Shown: positions 46,529-56,195 of the stretch, piece by piece
Position numbering within the stretch: position 1 is the stretch's first letter
Layout: every line of letters starts with the position of its first letter
The notes under the pieces: generated by a model
Seen by the model: the letters and a program-made list of their open reading frames with translations, nothing else
Database searches by the model: none
Told to the model about the DNA's origin: nothing
Translations under genes and position numbers: made by a program
Assembly: GCF_030643805.1 (NCBI RefSeq)
Contig: NZ_CP094656.1
Coordinates: 2,604,001-2,668,000, forward strand
DNA: 64,000 nucleotides
Reading direction: 5' to 3'
DNA from: Alkalihalobacillus sp. AL-G
GTDB taxonomy: Bacteria; Bacillota; Bacilli; Bacillales; Fictibacillaceae

Positions 46529-47002
46529 ATGGAAGTAGTTTACGGGGTCGAGCATTGTGAGCTAAGTGATCAAAGTCAGGATGATTTGAACGAACTCTTT
46601 ACAACGATTGAATCTATTGCTACGATAATTGATCGTGATGAACAGCTTTTAATCGTAAAAACGGAACATGAATATAAAATGCTCCAAAATTTCTTTGAAC
46701 AAAAAGCGTTTCTCGAGGAATGCCTTCTCTTGTTCCAGCTTGATTCGGATTCAATCCACATGCTGAACACGGATTATGGGTTTACCGCTGATTCCGGTCA
46801 TTCCTATCTTTATAAGGAATTAACTTTTCCTTTTCAGGTTAGTCTAAACACCGAGCAGGAACAGATGGCGATGCTACAAATGCAAGAGCATATCATCGCG
46901 GAGGAAGAAGGGGGCTCTCCAATCTATTATGCAGATCGACAACAACAAGAATTGATCTTAAGGATTGCTTCAGCCTATCAGGTTTCCTTCACACTTTTGT
47001 AA
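46529..47002 (+). CDS. Hypothetical protein
   Basis: A 157-residue acidic cytosolic protein without known motif. I take the ATG at 46529, preceded by GGGGAG; the ATG at 46523 is nearer to that site. It lies between yqgX and yqgW, where the B. subtilis neighbour yqgV (a small thiamine-binding protein) would be, but it shows no likeness to it. Confidence 0.6.
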   Translation: MEVVYGVEHCELSDQSQDDLNELFTTIESIATIIDRDEQLLIVKTEHEYKMLQNFFEQKAFLEECLLLFQLDSDSIHMLNTDYGFTADSGHSYLYKELTFPFQVSLNTEQEQMAMLQMQEHIIAEEEGGSPIYYADRQQQELILRIASAYQVSFTLL

Positions 47003-47140
47003 GGAAAGGAACCCTCGACAACGTTTTGAAAAACGAGTACAATAAGAAAGGGTATCACTCGATTACATAGAGGTAATTCTTGATAATCAGGGTATATTAA
47101 TGTTAATTAGAATTCCTAAGCAGATAAGGGAGGAAATCAT

Positions 47141-47326
47141 ATGGGATTGGCAATTATTTTTGGCCTCGTAACCCTTTTTGCCCTTGCAGCGTGTGTTAGA
47201 GAATTAAAGAAGAAACATGTGTTTTCTTTAGGCTTTGCTTTTCTAACCTTTGCTGTATTCGGTTGGTTTACGGTGATGACGGTACTCGACACCCTTTCGA
47301 CTGGCGGCTGGGGCGGCGGCCATTAA
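47141..47326 (+). CDS. yqgW: DUF2759 protein YqgW
   Basis: A 61-residue membrane protein with two hydrophobic segments and the GGWGGGH tail of the family. GGAGG is upstream of the ATG. Function unknown. Confidence 0.85.
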   Translation: MGLAIIFGLVTLFALAACVRELKKKHVFSLGFAFLTFAVFGWFTVMTVLDTLSTGGWGGGH

Positions 47327-47359
47327 TTTGGCACATTATAAACGTTCATCTATGAATAC

Positions 47360-47393
47360 AAAAGAGGATTGACCAAAAGGTCAGTCCTCTTTT
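47360..47393. terminator. Bidirectional terminator after yqgW
   Basis: AAAAGAGGATTGACC and GGTCAGTCCTCTTTT pair with one G-U pair around AAAA. It also ends the ABC permease gene on the minus strand. Confidence 0.9.
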
Positions 47394-47415
47394 GTATTTT
47401 ATTCAACTAGTGCGA

Positions 47416-48186
47416 TCATGACTGCAGCTCAATTAATTGCATCTTATCATTAAAGTAGTTTTTATATAGGATCAGCGTTACAAGCATTGCACATACCGCA
47501 ACTGAAACAAATATACTAAGTGATATTATGATTTGAAATTTAACCGCATCTAACGGCGATACTCCCCCCAATATCAAACCTGTCATCATACCGGGAAGTT
47601 GTACAAGTCCGATAGTTTTCAATCCGTCGATATTCGGAATCAGCGCAGCCTTCAATGTTGCCCTTATAATCCTAGAAGAAGATTGTTTTGGGGTTGCGCC
47701 TAATGAAAGAGCGGCTAGTACTCGACCACGTTCTTCTTTGAATTCGTTCTGAAGACGTTCAAGCGCTAGTCCGATTGCGATCATACTGTTCCCAATTACC
47801 ATTCCGCTGATCGGGATTACTTTTTCCGGTGTAAAAGCAATGTACCCGAACCCAAGCCAGAGAGCAAGCACAAATACTTCTGTAATGGCAATGGTAATGA
47901 ACACGACAACCCACACGTTTGAAATATTCCCGCCTCGCTTGGCAGCATTGATCGATGCTATTATGACCATCACCGACACCCACAATGTAATTCCCTGCCA
48001 GTCCGGTATCGAAAAAAGAAACGTAAGCACATAACCAATCAGAATCAATTGTATAACTCCACGAAACGATGCCCATAGGATGGATTTAGATAAACCGAGT
48101 GAAAACCAATAAGAAAGCGAAACAGGAATGATGACAAATACAATTATAAAGGTTAGGGACAAATTCGTGATTTCATTTGTTTCCAT
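47416..48186 (-). CDS. ABC transporter permease, FetB/YbbM family
   Basis: A 256-residue permease with about six membrane segments and the UPF0014 pattern GNSMIAIGLALERLQNEF. In E. coli FetAB exports iron and guards against peroxide; relatives may carry other cargo. Sits next to its ATPase. Confidence 0.85.
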   Translation of the reverse strand: METNEITNLSLTFIIVFVIIPVSLSYWFSLGLSKSILWASFRGVIQLILIGYVLTFLFSIPDWQGITLWVSVMVIIASINAAKRGGNISNVWVVVFITIAITEVFVLALWLGFGYIAFTPEKVIPISGMVIGNSMIAIGLALERLQNEFKEERGRVLAALSLGATPKQSSSRIIRATLKAALIPNIDGLKTIGLVQLPGMMTGLILGGVSPLDAVKFQIIISLSIFVSVAVCAMLVTLILYKNYFNDKMQLIELQS

Positions 48187-48194
48187 TTTTTAAA

Positions 48195-48896
48195 TTACTC
48201 CTTTAGAAATTCCTGCAATTGACTTGTAGATGGTTTTTCTAATATTTGATCAGTAGGTCCAGATTCAATTAAACAGCCGTCCTGTAAGTACATTGTAAAA
48301 TCACTGATTCGTTTAGTTTGTTCAATGTTGTGTGTCACCATCACCACTGTAATTTTGTCCTCGTCCTTAATTCGTTGTAACAAGTGCTCAATTATTTCTG
48401 TTGTTTTTATATCTAACGAGCTTGTAACCTCATCTAACAGTAAAATACTTGGTTCATTTGCTAGTGTCCGGGCAAGCGCAACACGCTGTTTCTCTCCACC
48501 GGAAAGGGACGTTACACTTCTTGTTTTGAATGAAACCGGCAAATCTACTAAATCCAATAATCGACCTGTCATATCCGAATTCCAGCGATTTTGCAGAGAT
48601 GGACCGTACTTCAAATTCTCTTCAACTGTACCATCGAAAAGATAAGCAGATTGAAACACTATCCCAATTTCTCGCCTCAATTCAATGATTGGATAATCCT
48701 TTATGTGCCTTTCCTTATAAAATATATCTCCTTCCCTCGGCTCGTTAAGACGGTTTAACAGCATCAGCAAACTGGATTTCCCAGCACCGGATGGTCCTAT
48801 GATCGTCGTCATTTGTTTTTCTGGAAAGCAAAAGGTAAACTGATCCAATACTTCTGTAGTCACCTTTTCACATCGTATAACTGAATTTAACTCCAT
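48195..48896 (-). CDS. ABC transporter ATPase, FetA/YbbL family
   Basis: A 233-residue ATPase with Walker A GPSGAGKSS, signature LSGGEKQRV and Walker B LLLDEVTSSLD. I take the ATG at 48896 (GGAG 7 bases upstream) over the TTG at 48902. It is 8 bases upstream of the permease gene and probably powers it. Confidence 0.87.
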   Translation of the reverse strand: MELNSVIRCEKVTTEVLDQFTFCFPEKQMTTIIGPSGAGKSSLLMLLNRLNEPREGDIFYKERHIKDYPIIELRREIGIVFQSAYLFDGTVEENLKYGPSLQNRWNSDMTGRLLDLVDLPVSFKTRSVTSLSGGEKQRVALARTLANEPSILLLDEVTSSLDIKTTEIIEHLLQRIKDEDKITVVMVTHNIEQTKRISDFTMYLQDGCLIESGPTDQILEKPSTSQLQEFLKE

Positions 48897-48998
48897 ATGC
48901 AATCTCCATTTTTAACACGTCGTCTTTTTTAACTTGTGAAGTTTTTAATAAAAGAATCGATAGTATTATTGTATCGAAAAAGTCCATTAAAGAAAAAT

Positions 48999-49031
48999 AG
49001 GTGCTGGCTCATTACTGTGAGCCGAGCACCT
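48999..49031 (-). terminator. Terminator of yqgT
   Basis: AGGTGCT-GGCTC and GAGCC-AGCACCT form a stem with a one-base bulge, then ATTTTTC on the minus strand. Confidence 0.85.
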
Positions 49032-49058
49032 TTTCATTTACCCGAACTATAAGATTAT

Positions 49059-50249
49059 TTACATATATAGTGATGCCAACATTATCCCGAGAGTTTCTTC
49101 GTAAATTTCGTCATATTGAGACAATGGTAATGGGTTTACCCCTTCACCAAGCTCCACCGTATAACCTGGTCTTTGCCATTCCTGAATGAACCAATCTTTG
49201 AAGCCTGCATAGCTATCCACAAAACGAATCGGCTCATATCCTGAAACCCTCTCGAATTCTTCAACTATGGTCTCCGCATACGGTGGTTCAAGCCCTTCAT
49301 ACCCCCAATAAATCACTTCCCCCTGAGTGTGAAAGGCAAGTACCCAATCAAAGTCCTCCTGCTGTGTCAATTCTGCCATTGCAATGGTTTCCGGCTCACT
49401 TAATGGCTTTTCCCCAGGATAGTCTCTCGGTGCTGGATTCTGAGGTTTCCGTGCTTCTTCAACCCACCATTGCGCCGGAAACTGGTTGTTAAGGTCCACT
49501 CCTCTGATATTAGCTTTCCATCCTGAAAAGTCATAGCTCCAATTATTCAATTCGAGTACATAGTCATGGAAATATTCGTTCTCTGGGGGACCCTCAAGTA
49601 CAAGGTCTACACCATCCGGATCAACCATCGGTACAATCGATAAGGTTACACCGTCGTAAAAGGGTGACATGTCAAGACCACGAATTGCCCACTGATTTGT
49701 AAGTGCAAGCAAGTAATCGTTTAAAAAGTTCATGACTACTGAAGTGGTTATCCATTCGTTTGCATGAAATGAAGCATTAAAATGAACCTTTTTGGGTCCA
49801 TTACCTATTTGGATTTCAGGAATCGGCTTCCCTAATACCGACTCTCCGATCGATCTTTGTCTGATGAACGGATAGATTTCATTCAGACTCCGTAAGTGCT
49901 CGGACATAATTGAATACGTGTATCCTTGTTTCGGATTAACTACCGAGCTTACAATTCGAACAGGTACGGTTATAGTTTGTCCTACCTGTAAAGCAGTCGG
50001 GTTAGTATCAGGGTTTAATAATAATAAAGCATCTAAAGGGATTTTTCGGACCTGAGACACTTTATAAAACGTATCACCACTCTTAATTGTATATAGTTCA
50101 GATATATATCCAGGAATGTTAACACGAGACCCAACTGCCAACGCATTCGGATTTAATGAAGGATTGGAATCGATAACAAGCCTTAGAGTTACATTAAACA
50201 ATCTGCTAAAGTACCATAGTGTATCTCCAGATCGGATGATGACTTTCAT
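49059..50249 (-). CDS. yqgT: LysM-M14 peptidoglycan endopeptidase YqgT
   Basis: A 396-residue protein: two LysM domains (about 1-50 and 51-97) that bind glycan, then an M14 zinc carboxypeptidase domain with FHANEW (His and Glu ligands) and a later zinc His in AFHTQGE. Similar proteins (endopeptidase I) cut gamma-D-glutamyl-diamino acid bonds in spore peptidoglycan. There is no signal peptide. The final Glu base is in YTVELGEG. Confidence 0.9.
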   Translation of the reverse strand: MKVIIRSGDTLWYFSRLFNVTLRLVIDSNPSLNPNALAVGSRVNIPGYISELYTIKSGDTFYKVSQVRKIPLDALLLLNPDTNPTALQVGQTITVPVRIVSSVVNPKQGYTYSIMSEHLRSLNEIYPFIRQRSIGESVLGKPIPEIQIGNGPKKVHFNASFHANEWITTSVVMNFLNDYLLALTNQWAIRGLDMSPFYDGVTLSIVPMVDPDGVDLVLEGPPENEYFHDYVLELNNWSYDFSGWKANIRGVDLNNQFPAQWWVEEARKPQNPAPRDYPGEKPLSEPETIAMAELTQQEDFDWVLAFHTQGEVIYWGYEGLEPPYAETIVEEFERVSGYEPIRFVDSYAGFKDWFIQEWQRPGYTVELGEGVNPLPLSQYDEIYEETLGIMLASLYM

Positions 50250-50332
50250 TTTGCTCCCTCCAAAAAATCATTCTCCAACCATGTATATGGAACTCGATGA
50301 AAGTTATGATAATAATTTATCATTATTAAAAA

Positions 50333-50358
50333 GGAGTTGACCCGCCAGAGTCAACTCC
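50333..50358. terminator. Terminator of the LTA synthase gene
   Basis: GGAGTTGAC and GTCAACTCC form a perfect 9-bp stem with AAAAA before and CCTTT after, 14 bases beyond the ltaS-type gene. Confidence 0.8.
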
Positions 50359-50371
50359 CTTTAGTATGCTT

Positions 50372-52255
50372 TTATTTTTTTTCGTCTTCTTTTACCTGAC
50401 CCGTTTTCGGATCAATGAAGCGTAATAGATCTCCGTATATGATGCGATCTGAATAGTCGAGCTCTTTCTTCGCTTTTTCCATATACGGTTGACATAGTGA
50501 TTTTTCTACTGCTTTCTCTGTATTTTTGTCGTAACATTTACCTTCTGTATAAACGTGATTCTTCGTGATGAAAGAACCGTCACGTAGTACTGTAAAGTCT
50601 TGACGCTCTTTACTAAACAGATCGGATCCGAAATGGATCGTATTCTTCGTATCGACACCTAGTAAATGTAACAGTGTCGGGCGAAGGTCAATCTGCCCTC
50701 CAACCGTATCCATCACTTTTCCTTTTCCATCTCCAGGAATATGAATGATCATTGGAACTCTTTGTAGCTGCGTTGTCACGAATGGAGTAATCTCTTTTCC
50801 AAGATATTGACTCATAGCCTCATTATGGTTTTCTGAAATTCCGTAATGGTCACCATACAGAACGAATACCGTGTCTTCGTACATACCTTCATTCTTTAGG
50901 CTCTCGAAGAACATTTTCAAAGATTCATCCGTGTATCTTACTGTTGTAAAGTACCGATTGACTGTACCGTCTTCTGACGTCCATTCAGGAATTTGTTCAT
51001 CTTCCTTTTCAAGACTGAATGGGAAATGGTTCGTCAATGTAATGAACTTTGTGAAATATGGTTCTGGCATTTCCTTCATGTGTTCTACTGATTGTTCAAA
51101 GAAAAATTCATCCTTCAAGCCCCAGCCAATTGAATTTTCTGGAATCACTTCATAATCCTTAACGGAATAGAAACGATCATAACCGAGTGACTTATACATG
51201 ATATCCCGGTTCCAGAAGCTCTTGTTGTTCGCATGTAAAGATGCGGTATAATAATTTTCCTGATCGAGAATTTCTGGAGTAGCGTGATATTCATTTTGCG
51301 AATGAGTAAAGAATACCGCTCCGCTTGGTAAAGGATACATCGAGTTTGCTATCAAAAATTCGGAATCAGATGTTTTCCCTTGACCTGTTTGATGATAAAA
51401 GTTAGGGAAGTAATACGTATCTTCATCCTTAATGAGATCATTTAGGAATGGAGTAATTTCTCTTCCATCAACTCTATTATTGATAACAAAGCTTTGTAAC
51501 GATTCCATTGAAATCATCACAACATTCTTATCTTCCGCAATCCCGAATTTTGATGGATTGGGCTCGCGGTAGTCTGCTCTGATATAGTTCTCAATGTCAA
51601 CAATCTCACTGCTATCTGCAAGTGCACGTTGTGCTTTCGCTTTCGATTGAATAATCGCATCGTATACATGATAGTTGTATGCACCAATATTTTTAATCAA
51701 CATTTCACGGTCAAAAGAACGCGTTAAAAGCTGTGGACGTTCTGTTTCAGCAACACCAACGTTAACAATAAAAAGAATTAAGCTGGCTGCAAACGTAAGT
51801 CCGATTTTCTTAGAGGATACTCTTGGCGCCTCTACATTACGTAGTTTTAAATAAACTGCCATCAAGATGACATCGATGAATAATAACAGATCATATGGGT
51901 AAAGTAACGATGTAATACTTTCACCGAGATCCCCCATATTACTTGTTTGGAACAAGACTGGTATCGTAATAAAGTCGTTAAAGAAACGGTAGTAGACCAT
52001 ATTTGCAAACAAAATAAAGGTTGCAACAAAGTTTAAAACGATCACTGATATGTTTCTTGCTTTACCTGAAAAGAATAAAGCAAACGCCATAATAAACACA
52101 ACAGAACTTAAGGGGTTGATCAACAAGATAAATTCCTGCACATTATTTTCTATATTTAAATCAAACGCAATTTTATATAATAAATATGATTTAATCCAGA
52201 GTAAAACACCTGTGATGATAAGTGCCTGGTATTTTGAAAAGGTGTTTTTCAACAT
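50372..52255 (-). CDS. Lipoteichoic acid synthase family protein (YqgS/LtaS)
   Basis: A 627-residue protein: five membrane segments (to about 200) and an extracellular sulfatase-fold domain with MISMESLQSF, the active Thr of TGQGKTSDSEF and a metal pair in LYGDHYGISENHN. It adds glycerol-phosphate to lipoteichoic acid from phosphatidylglycerol. The name YqgS follows its place next to glcK; other LtaS paralogues differ in role. GGGAGG precedes the ATG. Confidence 0.93.
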   Translation of the reverse strand: MLKNTFSKYQALIITGVLLWIKSYLLYKIAFDLNIENNVQEFILLINPLSSVVFIMAFALFFSGKARNISVIVLNFVATFILFANMVYYRFFNDFITIPVLFQTSNMGDLGESITSLLYPYDLLLFIDVILMAVYLKLRNVEAPRVSSKKIGLTFAASLILFIVNVGVAETERPQLLTRSFDREMLIKNIGAYNYHVYDAIIQSKAKAQRALADSSEIVDIENYIRADYREPNPSKFGIAEDKNVVMISMESLQSFVINNRVDGREITPFLNDLIKDEDTYYFPNFYHQTGQGKTSDSEFLIANSMYPLPSGAVFFTHSQNEYHATPEILDQENYYTASLHANNKSFWNRDIMYKSLGYDRFYSVKDYEVIPENSIGWGLKDEFFFEQSVEHMKEMPEPYFTKFITLTNHFPFSLEKEDEQIPEWTSEDGTVNRYFTTVRYTDESLKMFFESLKNEGMYEDTVFVLYGDHYGISENHNEAMSQYLGKEITPFVTTQLQRVPMIIHIPGDGKGKVMDTVGGQIDLRPTLLHLLGVDTKNTIHFGSDLFSKERQDFTVLRDGSFITKNHVYTEGKCYDKNTEKAVEKSLCQPYMEKAKKELDYSDRIIYGDLLRFIDPKTGQVKEDEKK

Positions 52256-52797
52256 TGCATCAAGACCTCCCTGTACATAGATAACTTCAATAATTATTAA
52301 TAATTCATTTCAAAATTATGTTTAGCAAACTCTTCGCTCGTTTTTCACATGATTGTTATCATACTCTCTTTCGAACCATTTTTCAAGTGAAAATCGGTTT
52401 ATTTCAAAATATTGTAAAACAGAACTACGCGTTGATGTTTTATCCCCGATGTAAACAACCTCTAAACCTTTAGACGTTAAAATAAGAAAAAAGTTTTAGG
52501 TTTTTAGCGATAAATCGATAATTCACACTTTCTTCACATTTTCTGAAAAGCATCGTGAACATAATTAGTTCTGAAAGCACATAGTACATGTTACTTTCTT
52601 ACCTTTGTGCTGATACTACTATTTAAAAATTTGCTTGTACTATCTTAAAGTCCGAATGTGAAAATTATGAGTCTTTTTTCAAAAAGGCTTTAACGTATTG
52701 ATCACGTAAAAGTAAAAAGGGCCTCGTCAGACCCTTTTTGCAGTTTGTATAGTATTCGCCATCAAATGTTATCTTTCGTGTATTGGACAATAAATTG
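52256..52797. other. 542-bp gap upstream of the LTA synthase gene
   Basis: AT-rich, without a supported gene. AAAAAGGG/CCCTTTTT (52714-52739) is a perfect 8-bp terminator for glcK on the minus strand. The rest presumably holds the promoter of the LTA synthase gene, but I find no clear -35/-10 pair. Confidence 0.6.
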
Positions 52798-53763
52798 TTA
52801 GGATAAATTTGACTTTACAAGCCATGCTCCACCGATTACGCCTGCATCATTTCCAAGACTGGCGATTACAAGTTCAGCACCATCACTTACTCGGGGTAAT
52901 GCATATTGATTAAAAACAACATTCAACGGATCAAGTAGCTGATCTCCTGCTCGAGAGACACCACCGCCGATGACGATCTTGGACGGATTTAATGCATTCG
53001 CAAGATTAGCGATTGTTAAACCGAGATGATGCGTCACACTTTTAACAATATCAATTGCCCAGGAATCGTTATCCGCAGCACATTCAAATACATCCTTAGC
53101 AGTCAGGCTATTTCCCGCATCGAACCGTTTCTTGAGCTTACTATTCGGATGATTCTCCAATCCTTCCATAGCAATTCGTGCAATCCCTGTTGCCGAAGCA
53201 ATCGTTTCAATACAACCTGTCTTCCCACAATTACAAGGAGCACCACCTTCGTGAATCGCAGTAATATGTCCAATTTCACCTGCCATCCCATTCGTACCAT
53301 GGAGTATACTGCCATTCGAGATAATCCCCCCTCCAATACCGGTACCGAGTGTTACGCAAATTAAATCGTCGGAATGGTTTCCTGCTCCCTTCCACATCTC
53401 TCCCAAGGCAGCAATGTTTGCATCATTTTCAATAAAAACTGGTAGCCCTATTTGGTTCTCCAAATCCTCTTTTAATGGATAGTTTTCCCATCCTAAGTTA
53501 ACGGCATTATAAATATACCCCTCATCCAAGTCAATAAATCCAGGGGCTCCCATACCTATTCCAATAAACGATTCGATCGGGATGTTACTCTCGTTTGCCT
53601 TTTTACGGATGGACGTTGCAATATCGTTACTTATGTTTTTCCCTTTTTCACTCGTATCTGTTGGTATCTCCCATTTTTCTGCAATATCTCCGTCAGACTC
53701 TACAAATGCCATTTTAATTGTAGTCCCACCAAGGTCTATACCTATTAACAATTGCCGTTTCAT
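52798..53763 (-). CDS. glcK: Glucokinase GlcK (ROK family)
   Basis: A 321-residue ROK kinase with ATP site IGIDLGGTTIKMAFV, the sugar/acid site DANIAALGE and zinc cluster CNCGKTGCIETIA. It phosphorylates glucose in the cytosol. It follows yqgQ by 21 bases, as in B. subtilis. Confidence 0.94.
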   Translation of the reverse strand: MKRQLLIGIDLGGTTIKMAFVESDGDIAEKWEIPTDTSEKGKNISNDIATSIRKKANESNIPIESFIGIGMGAPGFIDLDEGYIYNAVNLGWENYPLKEDLENQIGLPVFIENDANIAALGEMWKGAGNHSDDLICVTLGTGIGGGIISNGSILHGTNGMAGEIGHITAIHEGGAPCNCGKTGCIETIASATGIARIAMEGLENHPNSKLKKRFDAGNSLTAKDVFECAADNDSWAIDIVKSVTHHLGLTIANLANALNPSKIVIGGGVSRAGDQLLDPLNVVFNQYALPRVSDGAELVIASLGNDAGVIGGAWLVKSNLS

Positions 53764-53784
53764 CGGTTATTCATCCTTTTTCAT

Positions 53785-53985
53785 CTAGTGGTTTTTCGAA
53801 TGCTTTTGCAGTTCTTGCCTTAATAATAAAAGTGCACTTGTATAGTGTGATTGATCAAGCAAACCATTCCGATAGAGCTCTTGAATTTCTTCTTGCATAA
53901 GCTCAAGGTCTGCTTGCCGGTTCCCTGTATAAATGAACGTTCCATATCTTTTAAGTAATTGTTGAACATCATAAAATGTCTTCAT
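53785..53985 (-). CDS. yqgQ: YqgQ family protein
   Basis: A 66-residue helical protein (DUF910) beginning MKTFYDVQQLLKRYGTFIYT. I use the ATG at 53985 after AAAAGGTG. It lies with glcK in one transcript. Function unknown. Confidence 0.88.
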   Translation of the reverse strand: MKTFYDVQQLLKRYGTFIYTGNRQADLELMQEEIQELYRNGLLDQSHYTSALLLLRQELQKHSKNH

Positions 53986-54050
53986 AAATTTTTTCACCTT
54001 TTCCATTATAGCATTCTTCGATGAAGTTTATCTCCGAGATGAAAATAAAA

Positions 54051-54082
54051 GGGCTGACCCATATGTGAAATTGGGTCAACCC
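54051..54082 (-). terminator. Terminator upstream of yqgQ
   Basis: GGGTTGACCC and GGGTCAGCCC pair with one G-U pair, then TTTTATTTT on the minus strand. It lies beyond the SpoVAF-like gene and the 20-bp repeats. Confidence 0.8.
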
Positions 54083-54178
54083 TCATTAGCAATGCCTGAT
54101 ATCTATCATAAAGAGAATTTGTAAGTGCATAGTTTGATTCTAGCAGAGTTTATCGACTTTGAAAGAGAGAAATTTTTA

Positions 54179-54286
54179 GTTTTGCCGTGTAATTCTGAGA
54201 TTTGCCGTACAACTTTGAAGATTTGCCGTACAACTCCAAGTTTTGGTGTGCAACTCAGAAACTTGGCGTGTAAGCAGAAGTTTTGG
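54179..54286. repeat. Degenerate 20-bp tandem repeat
   Basis: Five copies and a piece of a unit resembling GATTTGCCGTACAACTCTGA; the TTG of each copy falls at 54182, 54202, 54223, 54243, 54263 and 54283, a period of about 20 bases. No coding frame or long dyad is seen. It stands between the SpoVAF-like gene and the terminator. Confidence 0.75.
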
Positions 54287-54315
54287 AAGAGACTAACGTT
54301 ATTTAGGTCGGTCCC

Positions 54316-55776
54316 CTACCGATCAGGATCTTTTGGATGTAATGCTCTCGGTCTTCGGTTCTTCAGCGGGATTGGAGAGCGTACCAGTACATCACGAAAT
54401 CCTCTATAGGAAAATGGAAGAAACGGCCACAAGTATGGAAGGTTGAAGGATTTAAGCCTAACAAGCATTATGATCCAAAGCGTTGTAACGATTATATAGC
54501 CTGGACCACCCAATAGTGCTGTGGCAATAAGTAGTGCGAGCCTTACGAGACGGTTTGCTAAACCCATTTCATAGGTTGGTGTCGCAAATGTCCCCATGGC
54601 TGCAATCGCAATATATAGAATGACTTCATTAATAAACAGACCGACCTCTACTGCAACCTGTCCGATTAAAATAGCCGCCACAAGACCAAGAGCGGTGGCT
54701 AATGAGGAAGGGATATGGACCGTAGCCATCCTTAATAAATCGAGTCCGATTTCAATCAAAAAAAACTGCAGAAATAGCGGTACCTCACCAACCTTTTGGG
54801 GTCCAATAAACTCGAGTGCTTCCGGCATGTACTCAGGGCTCGTTGCCAATAAATACCACAATGGTAATGAGAAAATTGATAACATGACCGCAAAAAATCG
54901 AACGAATCGTAAATACGCACCTACAACCGGCTTTTCACGGTATTCCTCCATATGCTGTAGATGATGCCAAAATGTTGCTGGTGTTATTAGAATTGCAGGG
55001 GAACCATCTACATAGACAAGGACATGACCCTCAAACAAATGAACCGCAGCGGTATCGGGTCGTTCCGTGTATCGCACAAGTGGATAAGGGTTCCAATGAT
55101 GGCCGCAAATGAATTCTTCTAAGGTCTTCTCTCCCATCGGTAACCCGTCTGTATCAATTTTTTTGATCGACTCTTTGATTTCTTTTACAATATCAGGGTC
55201 TGCGATGTCTTCAATATACGAAACACAAATATCCGTTTTGGACCTTCTTCCAACACTCATATATTCCATACGAAGAGATCGATCACGAACTCTCCTTCTC
55301 GTAAGGGCAGTATTGAAAATGATCGTTTCAACGAACCCATCTCTTGCTCCACGGACCACCCGTTCAAGATCAGGTTCTGCTGGACTGCGTACCGGGTAGG
55401 TTCTCGCATCAATGATGATGACTGTATCGATTCCCTCAACGAAAAGCATCGAGGGACCGCCGAGTGAAAAATCGATCGCTTTTTCAAGATCCTTTTCTTT
55501 ACTGATTTCCATATACGGAAGATAAGTTCTCATCAATCGGGTAAGTGGATCGGGATCCAAATCTTCAGGTTCCAATTTCGCAAGGAGCTTCATCAATAAA
55601 TGCATGATATCATCTTTTGTAAATCCATCAATCATAAACAGGCTCATTCTTCTGCCTGCATATTCAAGCTCAAGGTGTATTTGATCAAAGCTGATATCGA
55701 TCCCTAATTCTTTTTTTACATAAGATATAGTAGCATCATAATCTTTGATAGCTGGAGTTGATTTTTGCTCAGACAT
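54316..55776 (-). CDS. SpoVAF-like spore germination protein (GerA family)
   Basis: A 486-residue GerA-A type protein: cytoplasmic N-terminal half (about 1-270) with ARTYPVRSPAEPDLERVVRG and GARDGFVET, then four or five membrane segments and a basic tail. The sequence looks closer to SpoVAF than to GerAA. SpoVAF supports germination receptors and dipicolinic-acid release; normally it is in the spoVA operon, but here it stands alone. I use the ATG at 55776 after GGGTGGG. Confidence 0.78.
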   Translation of the reverse strand: MSEQKSTPAIKDYDATISYVKKELGIDISFDQIHLELEYAGRRMSLFMIDGFTKDDIMHLLMKLLAKLEPEDLDPDPLTRLMRTYLPYMEISKEKDLEKAIDFSLGGPSMLFVEGIDTVIIIDARTYPVRSPAEPDLERVVRGARDGFVETIIFNTALTRRRVRDRSLRMEYMSVGRRSKTDICVSYIEDIADPDIVKEIKESIKKIDTDGLPMGEKTLEEFICGHHWNPYPLVRYTERPDTAAVHLFEGHVLVYVDGSPAILITPATFWHHLQHMEEYREKPVVGAYLRFVRFFAVMLSIFSLPLWYLLATSPEYMPEALEFIGPQKVGEVPLFLQFFLIEIGLDLLRMATVHIPSSLATALGLVAAILIGQVAVEVGLFINEVILYIAIAAMGTFATPTYEMGLANRLVRLALLIATALLGGPGYIIVTTLWIIMLVRLKSFNLPYLWPFLPFSYRGFRDVLVRSPIPLKNRRPRALHPKDPDR

Positions 55777-55900
55777 GAAAACACCCACCCTTTCAATTAC
55801 CATCTTTAACCAATTTTTAAAATGGCATACTTGAAAGAGGGTTAATTTCTTTTATGTGCGTCGAGGGAGAACTGAGAGTTGAAACAACGGTAAGGAAAGA

Positions 55901-56107
55901 GTCTCGGAAAAACGATTTGTGGGACTCGAACTCCTAGTTTTTAGGAGAATGTGTCCTGGAAAAACGATTTGCGGGACTCAAACTCCTAGTTTTTAGGACA
56001 ATGAGTCCTGGAAAAACGATTTGCGGGACTCGAACTCCTAGTTTTTAGGACAATGTGTCCTGAAAAAGTGGTTTTCTGGACAACTTACATCGCTTTTCAG
56101 TATAAGT
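55901..56107. repeat. 52-bp tandem repeat array
   Basis: Four consecutive units (55901-55952, 55953-56004, 56005-56056, 56057-56107). Units 1-3 are close copies, unit 4 has diverged. Each has two dyads: TCCTA/TAGGA inside ACTCCTAGTTTTTAGGA and AGGACA/TGTCCT across the unit joint. No frame is coding. Confidence 0.85.
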
Positions 56108-56145
56108 GTCCTGAATCACTAGGATCCAAGGATTTAATGTAAAAA

Positions 56146-56178
56146 AGAACCTGAGTTGTATTCCACCACTCAGGTTCT
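56146..56178 (-). terminator. Terminator of the M42 peptidase gene
   Basis: AGAACCTGAGT and ACTCAGGTTCT form a perfect 11-bp stem; the minus strand then reads TTTTTT. Confidence 0.93.
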
Positions 56179-56195
56179 CCTAATCGTTTTACAAA

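Noticed and set aside
55901-56107. CRISPR array
   Set aside because: The units are contiguous tandem copies, with no unique spacers and no cas genes.
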